Source of the DNA: Vibrio chagasii
Lineage (GTDB): Bacteria; Pseudomonadota; Gammaproteobacteria; Enterobacterales; Vibrionaceae
DNA length: 64,000 nucleotides
Direction: 5' to 3'
Assembly: GCF_024347355.1 (NCBI RefSeq)
Contig: NZ_AP025466.1
Coordinates: 186,001 to 250,000 of the forward strand
This document shows, piece by piece, positions 1 through 8,309 of the stretch. Within the stretch, counting starts at the first letter, position 1; every line of letters starts with the position of its first letter. The notes beneath the pieces are model-generated. The model saw nothing but the letters and a program-made list of their open reading frames with translations, searched no databases and had not been told where the DNA came from. A program made the position numbers and the translations under genes.

Positions 1-1
1 C

Positions 2-919
2 CTAATGAACAATAAACTGGTTGTGACTCCTGGTGTTCGTTTCGACTACTTCTCTACAGACCCTGGTAAAAACACTGGCGAATCTCTAACTGACTTCTCG
101 GATTCTGCGGTAACAGGCCGTTTAGGTACAACATACAAGCTTACTGATGCAGGTACTGTATTCGGTCAAATTAGCCAAGGCTTCAGGGCGCCGTCGTTCG
201 ACGAACTGTATTATACGTATGACAACCTAGCAAATCATGGAACCCCATACGTAAATGATCCGAATCCTAATCTTAAGTCAGAGACAAGTATCTCGTACGA
301 GCTTGGTTACCGTCATATTACACAGGCTTCATCGTCTGAGATTGCAGCTTACTACAGTGATTACGATGATTTCATTGAAACCGTAGTAACGAAAAAAGTC
401 GGTCGAACAAAACACTTCTCTAACGTTAACTTAGAGTCAGCAACGATCAAGGGTATTGAGTTTTCGAACACCTTACTTTGGGATGTACTAGTGGGTGCAC
501 CAAAGGGTATCTCGACTCACTTTGTGGCCTCATACACAGACGGTGAAGACGGAAACGGCAATGCGCTAAACAGTGTTAACCCATGGAACGCTGTGTTAGG
601 TCTGAACTACGATGCACCGAACCAAAATTGGGGGACAAGTCTTAAGTTAAATTACACAGCTGAGAAATCTGGGTCAGACATTAACTTCGATGATGAGAAT
701 GGCGGTAACGCTGGTCAAGTTGAAATCTCAAGCGCAACGGTTGTTGATTTAACGGCTTATTACAAACCAATGAAAGATTTGACGATTCGTGGTGGTGTGT
801 TCAACTTAACTAATGAAGAATACTACCGCTGGAATGACGTTCGTGGCGATGATGAGCTTTACAAAGAGAACTCTCAAGCTGAAAGGAACTACGGTATTTC
901 AGCTAAGTACGAATTCTAA
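2..919 (+). CDS. TonB-dependent heme/hemoglobin receptor, C-terminal part
   Basis: The open frame runs off the left edge, so this is the 3' part of an outer-membrane beta-barrel receptor; about 305 codons are visible. Two signatures of heme receptors are present: FRAP (about residue 60 of the visible part) and NPNL (about residue 87), with a histidine at about residue 78 between them, as in the HemR/HutA/HupA family. The C-terminus is a TonB-receptor ending (FNLTNEEYYRW motif, terminal aromatic KYEF). By family it imports heme iron across the outer membrane with TonB energy. HutA, HupA and HuvA cannot be told apart here. Its own terminator, just downstream, has been split by an insertion element. 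Iron (Fur) control is expected, but the promoter lies outside the window. Confidence 0.85.
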   Translation, partial: LMNNKLVVTPGVRFDYFSTDPGKNTGESLTDFSDSAVTGRLGTTYKLTDAGTVFGQISQGFRAPSFDELYYTYDNLANHGTPYVNDPNPNLKSETSISYELGYRHITQASSSEIAAYYSDYDDFIETVVTKKVGRTKHFSNVNLESATIKGIEFSNTLLWDVLVGAPKGISTHFVASYTDGEDGNGNALNSVNPWNAVLGLNYDAPNQNWGTSLKLNYTAEKSGSDINFDDENGGNAGQVEISSATVVDLTAYYKPMKDLTIRGGVFNLTNEEYYRWNDVRGDDELYKENSQAERNYGISAKYEF

Positions 920-947
920 ATCGATACAAGCCTGAACTACAGAAACT

Positions 948-965
948 AAAAAGCCAGCTATAAGC
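948..965 (+). terminator. Left half of an intrinsic terminator split by an insertion sequence
   Basis: Removing the element at 966-2468 and one copy of the 9-bp duplication restores a perfect terminator: stem AAAAAGCCAGC, loop TATAA, stem GCTGGCTTTTT. The right half is at 2478-2486. The element therefore landed in the loop/right-arm junction of the heme-receptor terminator. Confidence 0.85.
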
Positions 966-980
966 CTGTCTCTTATACAC

Positions 981-1012
981 AAATCCCTAAGCCACGCTTG
1001 GGGATTTTTTTT
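981..1012 (+). terminator. Intrinsic terminator inside the IS left end
   Basis: AAATCCCTAAG and CTTGGGGATTT pair (one G-U) around a 5-nt loop and are followed by a run of T. It lies between the outside end and the transposase promoter, so transcripts entering from the flanking gene should stop before the transposase frame. It may also replace the host terminator that the insertion broke. Confidence 0.75.
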
Positions 1013-1041
1013 GAACTATTTTTAGGTTTCATGATCTGATC
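1011..1041 (+). promoter_or_regulatory. Candidate transposase promoter with Dam sites
   Basis: TTGAAC (1011-1016) and TCTGAT (1035-1040) are spaced by 18 bp and could be the -35 and -10. Two GATC sites (1033-1036 and 1038-1041) overlap the -10. In IS50 the transposase promoter and the inside end are both controlled by Dam methylation, and the same layout appears here. The -10 match is modest. Confidence 0.45.
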
Positions 1042-1068
1042 ATCTAAGTAATGACAAGGATGATTATC

Positions 1069-2445
1069 ATGACCTATATAGAGCCAACCCTTTGGGCACA
1101 AAAACAGTTCGGTCAAGCCCACCTTAATGACCCTAGACGCACTCAAAGACTCGTTGCTCTCGCAGCCTCACTGGCCGAGCAGCCTGGCGTACCCGTCTCG
1201 AAACTCATTATATCCCCTGCTGAAATGGAAGGGGCTTATCGCTTCATCCGTAATGAGCAAATCAAAGCAGAAGATATCGCAGAAGCGGGTTTTTATGTCA
1301 CCGCACAAGAAGCATTAGAGCAACAAACACTTCTTGCCTTAGAAGACACCACTTCTCTCAGTTACTCCCATCGCAGCATTCGAGATGAACTCGGGCACTC
1401 TAATCAAGGCAATCGACATCGCGCCATGTTTGTACACTCAACCTTACTTTTTGCTCCCGACACTCAATCTGTTATTGGTTTAATTGAACAACAGCGCTGG
1501 ACTCGTGATATAGAAAAGCGAGGTCAAAGGCACCAGCATGCGACTCGACCATACAAAGAGAAAGAAAGTTATAAGTGGGAACAAGCCTCTCGCCATGTCG
1601 CTGAGCGACTTGGCGATAAAATTTCGGATGTCATTTCTGTGTGCGATAGAGAAGCCGACCTATTTGAATACCTCACTTACAAGCGAGAGCAACAACAAAG
1701 GTTCCTCGTTCGCTCAATGCAAAGCCGCTGTATTGAAGAGCACGATAATCGTCTTTATAGCTATGCTTCTACCCTGTTATCAGCCGGAGAGAAAGTGCTC
1801 GAAATACCGCAAAAAGGCGGTCGTAAAGCTCGCAAGGCTCATTTAGATATCAAATATGCCCCCGTGACACTCAAGTCTCCTGCTAACAAGAAAGAGTTCG
1901 ATAACATTCCGCTTTACTACGTGGGATGTATAGAACAAGGAGAGAGTGGTAATAAGCTCGCATGGCACTTACTGACTTCAGAGCCGATAACGAGCAAGGA
2001 AGAGGCACTCAAAATCGTCAGTTATTATGAGCGGCGCTGGCTGATAGAAGATTTTCATAAAGTCTGGAAAAGTGAAGGGACTGAAGTTGAGCAACTGAGA
2101 ATGCAAAGTAAGGATAACTTAGAAAGGCTCAGCGTCGTTTTGGCTTTTATCGCGACTCGGTTACTCCAGTTGAGGTTTATGAATGAATCAGACGAGTTAT
2201 CTAAGAGCAGTTGTGAGCAGATATTAAAAGGCAAAGCGTGGAAGTTAATGTGGCTCAAGTTGGAGAGCAAAAAACTACCGAAAGAAGCGCCTAATATATC
2301 ATGGGCTTACAACGGTATTGCTCGGTTAGGTGGTTGGAAGAATACCAAGCGAACAGGTCGCGCTTCTATAAAGACGTTATGGCAAGGATGGCTTAGGTTA
2401 CAAACCATCCTTGAAGGGTATGAACTCGCCAAGTCTCTTGATTAA
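1069..2445 (+). CDS. tnp: IS50/Tn5-type transposase (DDE, IS4 family)
   Basis: The 458-residue protein aligns end to end with Tn5 transposase (476 aa). The N-terminus has the DPRRTQRLV and EGAYRFIRN blocks. The DDE triad sits in EDTTSLSY (D93), CDREAD (D193) and RRWLIEDFHK (E327); the last is the Y-(2)-R-(3)-E-(6)-K signature region of IS4 elements. The C-terminal ARLGGWKNTKRTG block is also shared. I chose ATG 1069 because AAGGA lies 8 nt upstream; the in-frame ATG 1051 would lie only about 10 nt past the predicted -10. The enzyme should catalyse cut-and-paste transposition via hairpin ends. A methionine just before EGAYRF corresponds to the region where IS50 starts its inhibitor protein, but I see no good ribosome site there. 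Confidence 0.96.
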   Translation: MTYIEPTLWAQKQFGQAHLNDPRRTQRLVALAASLAEQPGVPVSKLIISPAEMEGAYRFIRNEQIKAEDIAEAGFYVTAQEALEQQTLLALEDTTSLSYSHRSIRDELGHSNQGNRHRAMFVHSTLLFAPDTQSVIGLIEQQRWTRDIEKRGQRHQHATRPYKEKESYKWEQASRHVAERLGDKISDVISVCDREADLFEYLTYKREQQQRFLVRSMQSRCIEEHDNRLYSYASTLLSAGEKVLEIPQKGGRKARKAHLDIKYAPVTLKSPANKKEFDNIPLYYVGCIEQGESGNKLAWHLLTSEPITSKEEALKIVSYYERRWLIEDFHKVWKSEGTEVEQLRMQSKDNLERLSVVLAFIATRLLQLRFMNESDELSKSSCEQILKGKAWKLMWLKLESKKLPKEAPNISWAYNGIARLGGWKNTKRTGRASIKTLWQGWLRLQTILEGYELAKSLD

Positions 2446-2527
2446 CCAGACTTGTGATCAAGAGACAGGCTATAAGCTGGCTTTTTCAATTTCACTAAAA
2501 ATTGTATCAAAAAGGAATAAAGTGAAA

Positions 2528-2602
2528 TTACTTCTCTGCCATTTCTTTCTTAACCATTACTGCTGCAGCAACGATGAAAGTGATGATCAGGCCTAGTTCC
2601 AT
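2528..2602 (-). CDS. 24-residue hydrophobic microprotein
   Basis: A short frame starts at ATG 2602 with TTGGAG 7 nt upstream and ends in TAA. The product begins MELGLIITFIVAAAVMV and ends with a charged KKEMAEK tail: one transmembrane helix with a lysine-rich, presumably cytoplasmic, C-terminus. An AT-rich region with possible TTGTGT/TATATG promoter elements lies upstream. It is separated from galE by a terminator, so it is its own unit. I do not recognise the family. A good ribosome site and clean topology argue that it is real, but it is too short for statistical support. Confidence 0.55.
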   Translation of the reverse strand: MELGLIITFIVAAAVMVKKEMAEK

Positions 2603-2714
2603 GATTAACTCCAAAGAAAATTAACATTAAACATATAATTCGCGTGCATAGTAACACAATGAATACAGAATGATACTTTTTAACCACTAATTTACTTTTT
2701 ATTCGATTTAGATC

Positions 2715-2741
2715 AAAAAAGATGCCCTAGAGCATCTTTTT
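2715..2741 (-). terminator. Intrinsic terminator after galE
   Basis: Stem AAAAAGATGC/GCATCTTTTT with a 6-nt loop and T runs on both strands; it ends galE transcription 30 nt after the stop. Confidence 0.85.
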
Positions 2742-2770
2742 ATAAGTTAACCATTCATGGAACAACTAGA

Positions 2771-3784
2771 TTAGCCTGGGAAACCATTAGGGTTTGTGGA
2801 CTGCCAGCGCCATGTATCTTCTGTCATTTCTGTCAGTGTACGTGTCGCGTTCCAACCAAGTTCTTTTTGAGCTTTAGCAGGATCTGCCCAGCATTCTGCG
2901 ATGTCACCAGCACGTCGCTCAACAAGTTTATAAGGGATTTCCTTACCACTTGCTTGTTCAAACGCCTTAACCATGTCTAAAACACTAGAACCGTTACCTG
3001 TACCAAGGTTGTAGATGTGAAGACCATCTTTGCGCCCAACTTTCTCAAGTGCCGCGATGTGGCCGTCAGACAGATCCATAACGTGGATGTAATCACGAAC
3101 ACCGGTACCATCTTTCGTTGGATAGTCGCTGCCAAATACAGACAAGAACTCGCGTCGGCCAACGGCAACTTGAGAAACAAACGGCATCAAGTTGTTTGGA
3201 ATGCCTTGTGGATCTTCACCTAGTTCGCCACTTGGGTGTGAACCTACTGGGTTAAAGTAACGAAGTAGCGTGATGCTCCAATCTGGATTCGCTTTTTGGA
3301 AATCGGTGAGACACTCTTCGACCATTAATTTACTGCGACCATAAGGGTTGGTTGCGCTAGTCGGGAAATCTTCAGTGATAGGCACACTTGCAGGGTCACC
3401 ATATACTGTTGCTGATGAGCTGAATACTAACGTTTTAACATTCGCTTCGCGCATTGCATCAACGAGAACCAAAGTGCCGTTTACATTGTTGTCATAGTAT
3501 TCAAGAGGCTTCTCAACTGATTCACCCACAGCTTTTAAGCCTGCAAAGTGAATAACGGCTTCGATGTCGTGTTGCTTCAATGTTTCAGTTAACAGTGCTT
3601 TATTACGAATGTCACCTTCAACGAATATAGGGCGAACGCCAGACACTTTTTCAATACGCTCTAGAACGCTTGGCTTACTGTTGTACAAGTTATCAAAAAG
3701 TACAGGTGTCATACCTGCGTTGATCATTTGGATACTTGTATGACTGCCGATATAGCCCATGCCACCGGTTACTAAAACATTCAT
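2771..3784 (-). CDS. galE: UDP-glucose 4-epimerase
   Basis: A 337-residue extended short-chain dehydrogenase, the usual GalE length. It has the NAD-binding GGMGYIGSH loop at residues 7-15, the SSSATVYG serine at about 124 and the catalytic YGRSK (Tyr148, Lys152). It interconverts UDP-glucose and UDP-galactose in the cytoplasm, supplying galactose for the Leloir pathway and for lipopolysaccharide and capsule sugars. It stands alone, without galT or galK, which suggests a surface-polysaccharide role rather than galactose catabolism. Its own terminator follows. Confidence 0.97.
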   Translation of the reverse strand: MNVLVTGGMGYIGSHTSIQMINAGMTPVLFDNLYNSKPSVLERIEKVSGVRPIFVEGDIRNKALLTETLKQHDIEAVIHFAGLKAVGESVEKPLEYYDNNVNGTLVLVDAMREANVKTLVFSSSATVYGDPASVPITEDFPTSATNPYGRSKLMVEECLTDFQKANPDWSITLLRYFNPVGSHPSGELGEDPQGIPNNLMPFVSQVAVGRREFLSVFGSDYPTKDGTGVRDYIHVMDLSDGHIAALEKVGRKDGLHIYNLGTGNGSSVLDMVKAFEQASGKEIPYKLVERRAGDIAECWADPAKAQKELGWNATRTLTEMTEDTWRWQSTNPNGFPG

Positions 3785-3865
3785 GTTTAGACCTTTTAAT
3801 TATGAATACTCAATCTATCGCTTATGATACAACAACTTAGTGCGAGGTCATACCCCACAGAGCAA

Positions 3866-5839
3866 TCAAACGTCACTTGAGAACACAAATTGCCCTTTCC
3901 CTTGGTGTTTCGCGTGATACATGGCTTCATCAGCCATTTGTAAGATTACGTCGATATTACTTTCAGAACCTTCGACTAAATGAATACCAATACTCGCGCC
4001 TACGTGCAGTTCGCGCTGTTTATAACTCACTTGCTGCTCAATAAGCCGCAACAAGCGCTCGGCCAATTTACCAAGCAAGATCTTGTCGGTTTGTTTAATA
4101 ATAAGAACAAATTCGTTACCCGACAAACGAGCAACAAGATCGCCGGCTCTTACTTGAGATAACAGCCTATTTGAGACTTCTTTAAGGATTTCGTCACCCG
4201 CGTCATGCCCATAGGTATCATTTACGTGTTTAAATCCATCTAAATCCAAATATATGACCGCAAAATGCTTGTTTGAATACTGGTTCGATGAGATAGCATC
4301 ATCAAGAAATTTATACAGTTGCGCTCTGTTCGCCAGGCCTGTCAATGCATCGTGATGAGGTAAATGCTCAAGCCTTTCCATCTCTTTGACATTGGATAAG
4401 TCAGATAGTGTTAACACCATATCGAACGCGCCTCTGTTGTTGTCTGACGTGACTCGGTTAACCTTTATGAACATCGGAACTAAGGTGCCTGAAACGTTTT
4501 TCTCCGATACCTCTCCCTGCCATTGACCATAATTCTCTAGTGAGGTGCGAATAGTTGGCATCAACGACGAGAGTTGTTGCCAAGAAAAAACTTCGAACGG
4601 AGTTTTACCCACCAGCAGATCCGAGTGATAACCAAGCATCTGAGTGACGGCGGGGTTAACCATGGTAATGATATTGGATGAATTAACTACGATGAGTCCA
4701 TCTTTACTGTTTTCAAATACACCGGCTGCGATACGTTGGCGACTCATCGCTGTTTCGATGTCGGTCACATCTTGGATCGCGAACAAGGTGTTGCCATTCT
4801 TTGATAAAGATCGGCTGCTGATCTGTAGCCATTGCTTATTATGAAATAGATCAGTTGCTTCAATTAACTCGTCATTCAGCTCAATATTGGAATCGATAAC
4901 CCCTTTTAAGAACCCCTGTTGCTTGGTTTGAATAAGCTCTTGTATGGATAGGCTTTCGAGAAATGCTTCGCTGCACTTGAAGATATCGCGTGTTGCCATG
5001 TTGGCATGTACGATCGCCCCTTTGCTATCGACCACCAGCAAAGAGTGTTGCACCGTTTCGATCACTTCATTCGCAAATGCTTTCTCTTCTTGTAATTTAT
5101 CAAGCGTAAAATGAACCTGGCTGTCGCGCTGCTTTAATCGTTGTAGCATGGTGTTAAATGCACGAACCAACTCACCTATTTCATCATTGTTCGAAGTGAC
5201 CAATCTTGGCTGCTCAGCACGTCTTTCCACAAACGCTTGCATTGCTTCGTTGAGTTCAAACATTGGGTCGATGATAAAGCGTTGAATTAATTTAACGAGC
5301 ACAGCGCCTAAAATAACCAGCAGTACGAAATAGATCCCAGCGACCTTAATAATATTGGTTAAGATCTTCTCAAATGTTTTCTTTGAAATGGTGACACGTA
5401 GATTCGCGATAATTTCGTTGTCGAGAACCACAGGAACCAATAAATAGATGTACTGCTTTGAAATCGCAAATTGTTGAGATGCGATATCTTCACGCTCTTC
5501 GCTAGTGGGCCTAGGAATATTTGAGTCCCCTATTTGATAACTGGCAAAGAGCTGTTCTTGAGTGTCGAATAGCTTTACTCGAACGATATCTTCGTCCGCG
5601 ACAAATGCGGATAAGATTTCGTTAGCTGACGCTTTGTCTTCGAACAATATTGCAGCTTGCAGGTTGTACGCAACCCCTTGAGCAAGCACTTTAACACGTT
5701 GTATCAGGTTCTGTTTCTCTCGCTCGAACGTGACAATGTAACTTATTGATTGAATAGTCACAAAGGCAACCGATACAAACAGAATGATCGGTAAGATAAG
5801 CTTGTTTTTTATCGAGATATTATTGATGAAAGACAGCAT
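3866..5839 (-). CDS. YfiN-like membrane GGDEF protein with degenerate SGNEF signature
   Basis: A 657-residue inner-membrane protein. Order: transmembrane helix about 13-33, periplasmic CHASE8-like region to about 165, second helix about 165-187, HAMP to about 240, two PAS-like modules (about 260-490), and a GGDEF domain (about 495-655) with LDLDGFKHVNDTYGHDAGD. The signature loop is RLSGNEFV: SGNEF instead of GGDEF/GGEEF, so cyclase activity may be lost or weak. P. aeruginosa YfiN has the CHASE8-HAMP-GGDEF core but not the PAS pair. Its ATG overlaps the stop of the YfiR-like gene by one base (TAATG), so the two are translationally coupled. Part of an operon whose first two genes are broken. 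Confidence 0.88.
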   Translation of the reverse strand: MLSFINNISIKNKLILPIILFVSVAFVTIQSISYIVTFEREKQNLIQRVKVLAQGVAYNLQAAILFEDKASANEILSAFVADEDIVRVKLFDTQEQLFASYQIGDSNIPRPTSEEREDIASQQFAISKQYIYLLVPVVLDNEIIANLRVTISKKTFEKILTNIIKVAGIYFVLLVILGAVLVKLIQRFIIDPMFELNEAMQAFVERRAEQPRLVTSNNDEIGELVRAFNTMLQRLKQRDSQVHFTLDKLQEEKAFANEVIETVQHSLLVVDSKGAIVHANMATRDIFKCSEAFLESLSIQELIQTKQQGFLKGVIDSNIELNDELIEATDLFHNKQWLQISSRSLSKNGNTLFAIQDVTDIETAMSRQRIAAGVFENSKDGLIVVNSSNIITMVNPAVTQMLGYHSDLLVGKTPFEVFSWQQLSSLMPTIRTSLENYGQWQGEVSEKNVSGTLVPMFIKVNRVTSDNNRGAFDMVLTLSDLSNVKEMERLEHLPHHDALTGLANRAQLYKFLDDAISSNQYSNKHFAVIYLDLDGFKHVNDTYGHDAGDEILKEVSNRLLSQVRAGDLVARLSGNEFVLIIKQTDKILLGKLAERLLRLIEQQVSYKQRELHVGASIGIHLVEGSESNIDVILQMADEAMYHAKHQGKGQFVFSSDV

Positions 5840-6358
5840 TATTTACCCTCCACTACAGATATACGAAGGAGGTTTGAGCCTATGATGTAATTACCTTTTT
5901 TAGCATTGGTGAGATTGATTTTAGGCTTAAGTTTGTTGTCAACGTGCATAAGCTCGATCACGCCGCCCCTTTGGGTAAAATCGTCGTCGTCGCTAATAGT
6001 GACCATATTCGGTGAGTAAGTCTGTTTATTTAGCTGACCATTCACATCAGACAAATAAGTGATATTGCACTGTGGCGTTAGCGTTTGGTGGACTTGGATT
6101 GGCAGTGAACGGAGCGTCTTTTGGTTAGTAATGGAAACAAGCGCATCGTTTATTTTTTGGTTCCCAAGTACACAGAAGTGAACCGTATCCATCAAGTTTT
6201 CATCATTCCACTGAATAAAGTTGGCAATTCTGAAGAGGTAGACCGCTTTCACTTCATAGGGCTGGAAACCTGCAGCCCTATGAAGTGAAAGCGGTGAATA
6301 AGGGAAATGCAAGAGCGATACACGAAACGACTCGCTTGGCTGAGCGTCTAAAATTCAT
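5839..6358 (-). pseudogene. YfiR-like periplasmic regulator (DUF4154), frameshifted
   Basis: From ATG 6358 (AAGGG 6 nt upstream, start overlapping the last 11 nt of the upstream receptor frame) comes a typical signal peptide, MNFRRSAKRVVSCIALAF followed by PLFTAFTS, which runs into TAG. The mature YfiR-like domain (YEVKAVYLFRIANFIQW near its start, SNLLRISVVEGK at its end) lies in another frame, open only from a TTG at 6312. Signal peptide and domain are thus separated by a frameshift, located at a perfect inverted repeat (6242-6295). YfiR proteins act in the periplasm to inhibit YfiN cyclases, so the unexported product should be non-functional. A sequencing error at the palindrome is the main alternative. 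Confidence 0.82.
6242..6295. repeat. Perfect 23-bp inverted repeat with 8-nt loop inside yfiR-like gene
   Basis: 6242-6264 is the exact reverse complement of 6273-6295, separated by GAAACCTG. One arm encodes QPYEVKAV of the mature protein; the other falls at the end of the signal-peptide region and introduces the TAG stop. There is no T tract, so it is not a terminator. A template-switch (quasi-palindrome correction) mutation would give this structure and a frameshift together. Confidence 0.9.
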
Positions 6359-8139
6359 GAGAAACCCTTACATAAACAGACTCTTCATTAACACTCTTTG
6401 GTGAAGTGAGCTCAGCCTGGTAGCCACTGCCTTTTCCAATGTTTTCAATCACTACTTCAACTAATGGCGCGGCATGAGATTTTTTCCATGCTAGACGTGC
6501 ATCAAAGACGAGTTCATGTGGGTAAGATTGCCATGAGTATTGAGTGCCATCTTCCGCAACCCAGTAATTTGGGTAGTTCACGTTGATGTATTGACCAATA
6601 ACATCAAATTGCCAACTGTCGGTAATGCTCCACATGAGTTGTACTGTGGCTAAATGTTGATTGTCGATATCGTAATAGACACTGGTTTGAGCGCTTGAGT
6701 TCGGATCATCGCCTTTACGCTTACCTTCTAGTGTCGAATAGGCATATCCGAAATAGCTGCTGAGGTCTCTGGATAGTAGCTGTTAAAGTAATAGGCTGCA
6801 TTGCTGTCCATATAAGATGGTGCGACTACCGCTTTACTTACCCCTGCCCAAAGTGAATGGCTAAGATTCAACTTGTATAACCCACGCACTTGAGGTGAAA
6901 CCTCTGTTGAGTCATTTTGAGTGAAATGCTCTAACTTTGCACCAAGGGTAACGGACAGTGCTTCAGTCCATTGTACCTGTGATTGTATAAATGCATTGGC
7001 GATGTAATCGTTGGCGCTCTCTACGTCATAGGCACGCCCGCAGTAATCAGGATTGTACCAATCAACCTCGTTAACCTGACTCGACGAAAAATCTAGATAC
7101 AGGTATTGCAACCCACCACCAACAGTGATTTGATGAGTCGCCGACAGTTGCTTGATAAGTGTCGAATCAAAATCGACCGTGGTATAGCTCCCAGGTGCAT
7201 CCGGTGCGTTATCTTCATTGTATTCCCCCCACAACGAATATGAGAAGGTCGAGGTATCGCTTATGCTTCGAGAGTCGTTAAATTGCAGATAAAAAGAGTG
7301 GCTTTCATTATCAAAATCATTAGCTTGGTAATCAACGAGCGTACCAGATCTATCGTATTGGACGGAATACAACTCTGATTCGGAAAAGCTCTTTTCAGCG
7401 CCGATTCTTAGTGACCATTGTTGATCACTGTCGCTTGGTTGAAACACCATACCAGCGGACTGCGCTTTCCATTTCTCGGATTCATTAGAACGATACGTTG
7501 GCTCTTCTCGGTATTTTTAGAAGGCTTTCGCATTGACACTAGCGTTAAAGCTAAGCCCTTGCCTGACACTGAACTCATATTGTCAGTATTCGAGGTAAGA
7601 CCTGAGATATAAGTACCTTGGGTTTCACTGGCTGATTTCGTGATAATGTTAACGACGCCATTAGCCGCATTACCACCCCAAATTGTTCCTCCAGGCCCTT
7701 TTAATACTTCAATTCGTTCAATGTCGGCAAGAACATAGTCAACGTCGCTCCAATACGTACCGCCATACACTGGGCTAAATAAACTTCGTCCATCCATCAT
7801 TACCAGCATTTTGTTGTATAAGCCATCATGAAAGCCACGAGCAGATACAAACCATGAAGTTTCGTTGAACTTAGTGACTTTTAGACCCGGCACGAGCTTC
7901 AACGCTTCCGCAATGGTCTTAGCACCGCTACGTTGAATACGCTCATTCGAAAGCACATACACGGACGACGGAATATCCGTGAGCTTTTGAGTCACTTTTG
8001 ATGCCGTTTCCATCTCAACGTCTAACATCGACAATTCTTCAAGGCTCATCGACATGAGTTGATCTAAAGAGTTCCCCTGAGCCACCACACAGGCCGATGT
8101 GGTTAATGCTAGTCCTAAGCTAATTGGGCGGGAAATCAT
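6348..8139 (-). pseudogene. TonB-dependent receptor, broken by two frameshifts and a stop
   Basis: The gene starts at ATG 8139 (AGGTGA upstream) with a signal peptide (MISRPISLGLALTTSACVVA) and a good plug domain (IERIEVLKGPGG, NAANGVVNIITKSA). At about 7550 the frame is lost: the shifted frame reads LSFNASVNAKAF, then an in-frame TAA at 7517-7519, then KYREEPTYRSNESEKWK, which joins the barrel segment ending about 6780. There a second frameshift occurs; the remaining frame RDLSSYFGYAYSTLEG leads to the C-terminal barrel ending VRVSHEF at 6348. Three lesions in about 600 codons mean a decayed gene or a locally poor assembly. It is first in the operon with yfiR and the GGDEF gene. The ligand is unknown. 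Confidence 0.87.
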
Positions 8140-8309
8140 GCGTTCACCTAATATAAAGATAAAATGGTTCTTCTTTGTTGATGGATGAACCATATATGAA
8201 GTAGCGTACCAATAAATGCAAAGTAGCAAAAATTTGAATCAGGTCACTGTTTCATTTCGTCATTTGTACGAGTGTCGTTAGATATCTAAACCTAAAGGAA
8301 TGACGGCAA

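Larger units (their letters stand above)
966..2468 (+). mobile_element. IS4-family insertion sequence, IS50/Tn5-like, complete (1503 bp)
   Basis: The left end reads CTGTCTCTTATACACAA, very close to the Tn5/IS50 outside end. The right end read inward is CTGTCTCTTGATCACAAG, close to the IS50 inside end. Both flanks carry the same 9-bp duplication GCTATAAGC (957-965 and 2469-2477), the duplication length expected for IS50. A single full-length transposase gene fills the element. Intact ends, intact gene and identical duplications indicate a recent, probably still active insertion. The insertion point is the loop of the heme-receptor terminator. Confidence 0.95.

Noticed and set aside
1225..2445. 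Internal start for an IS50-type inhibitor protein
   Set aside because: A methionine sits in the right place, but no ribosome site is visible, so it is mentioned only in the transposase entry.
5839..6312. YfiR-like gene starting at TTG 6312
   Set aside because: That frame lacks a signal peptide; the real start with signal peptide is ATG 6358 in another frame, so the locus is described as a frameshifted gene.
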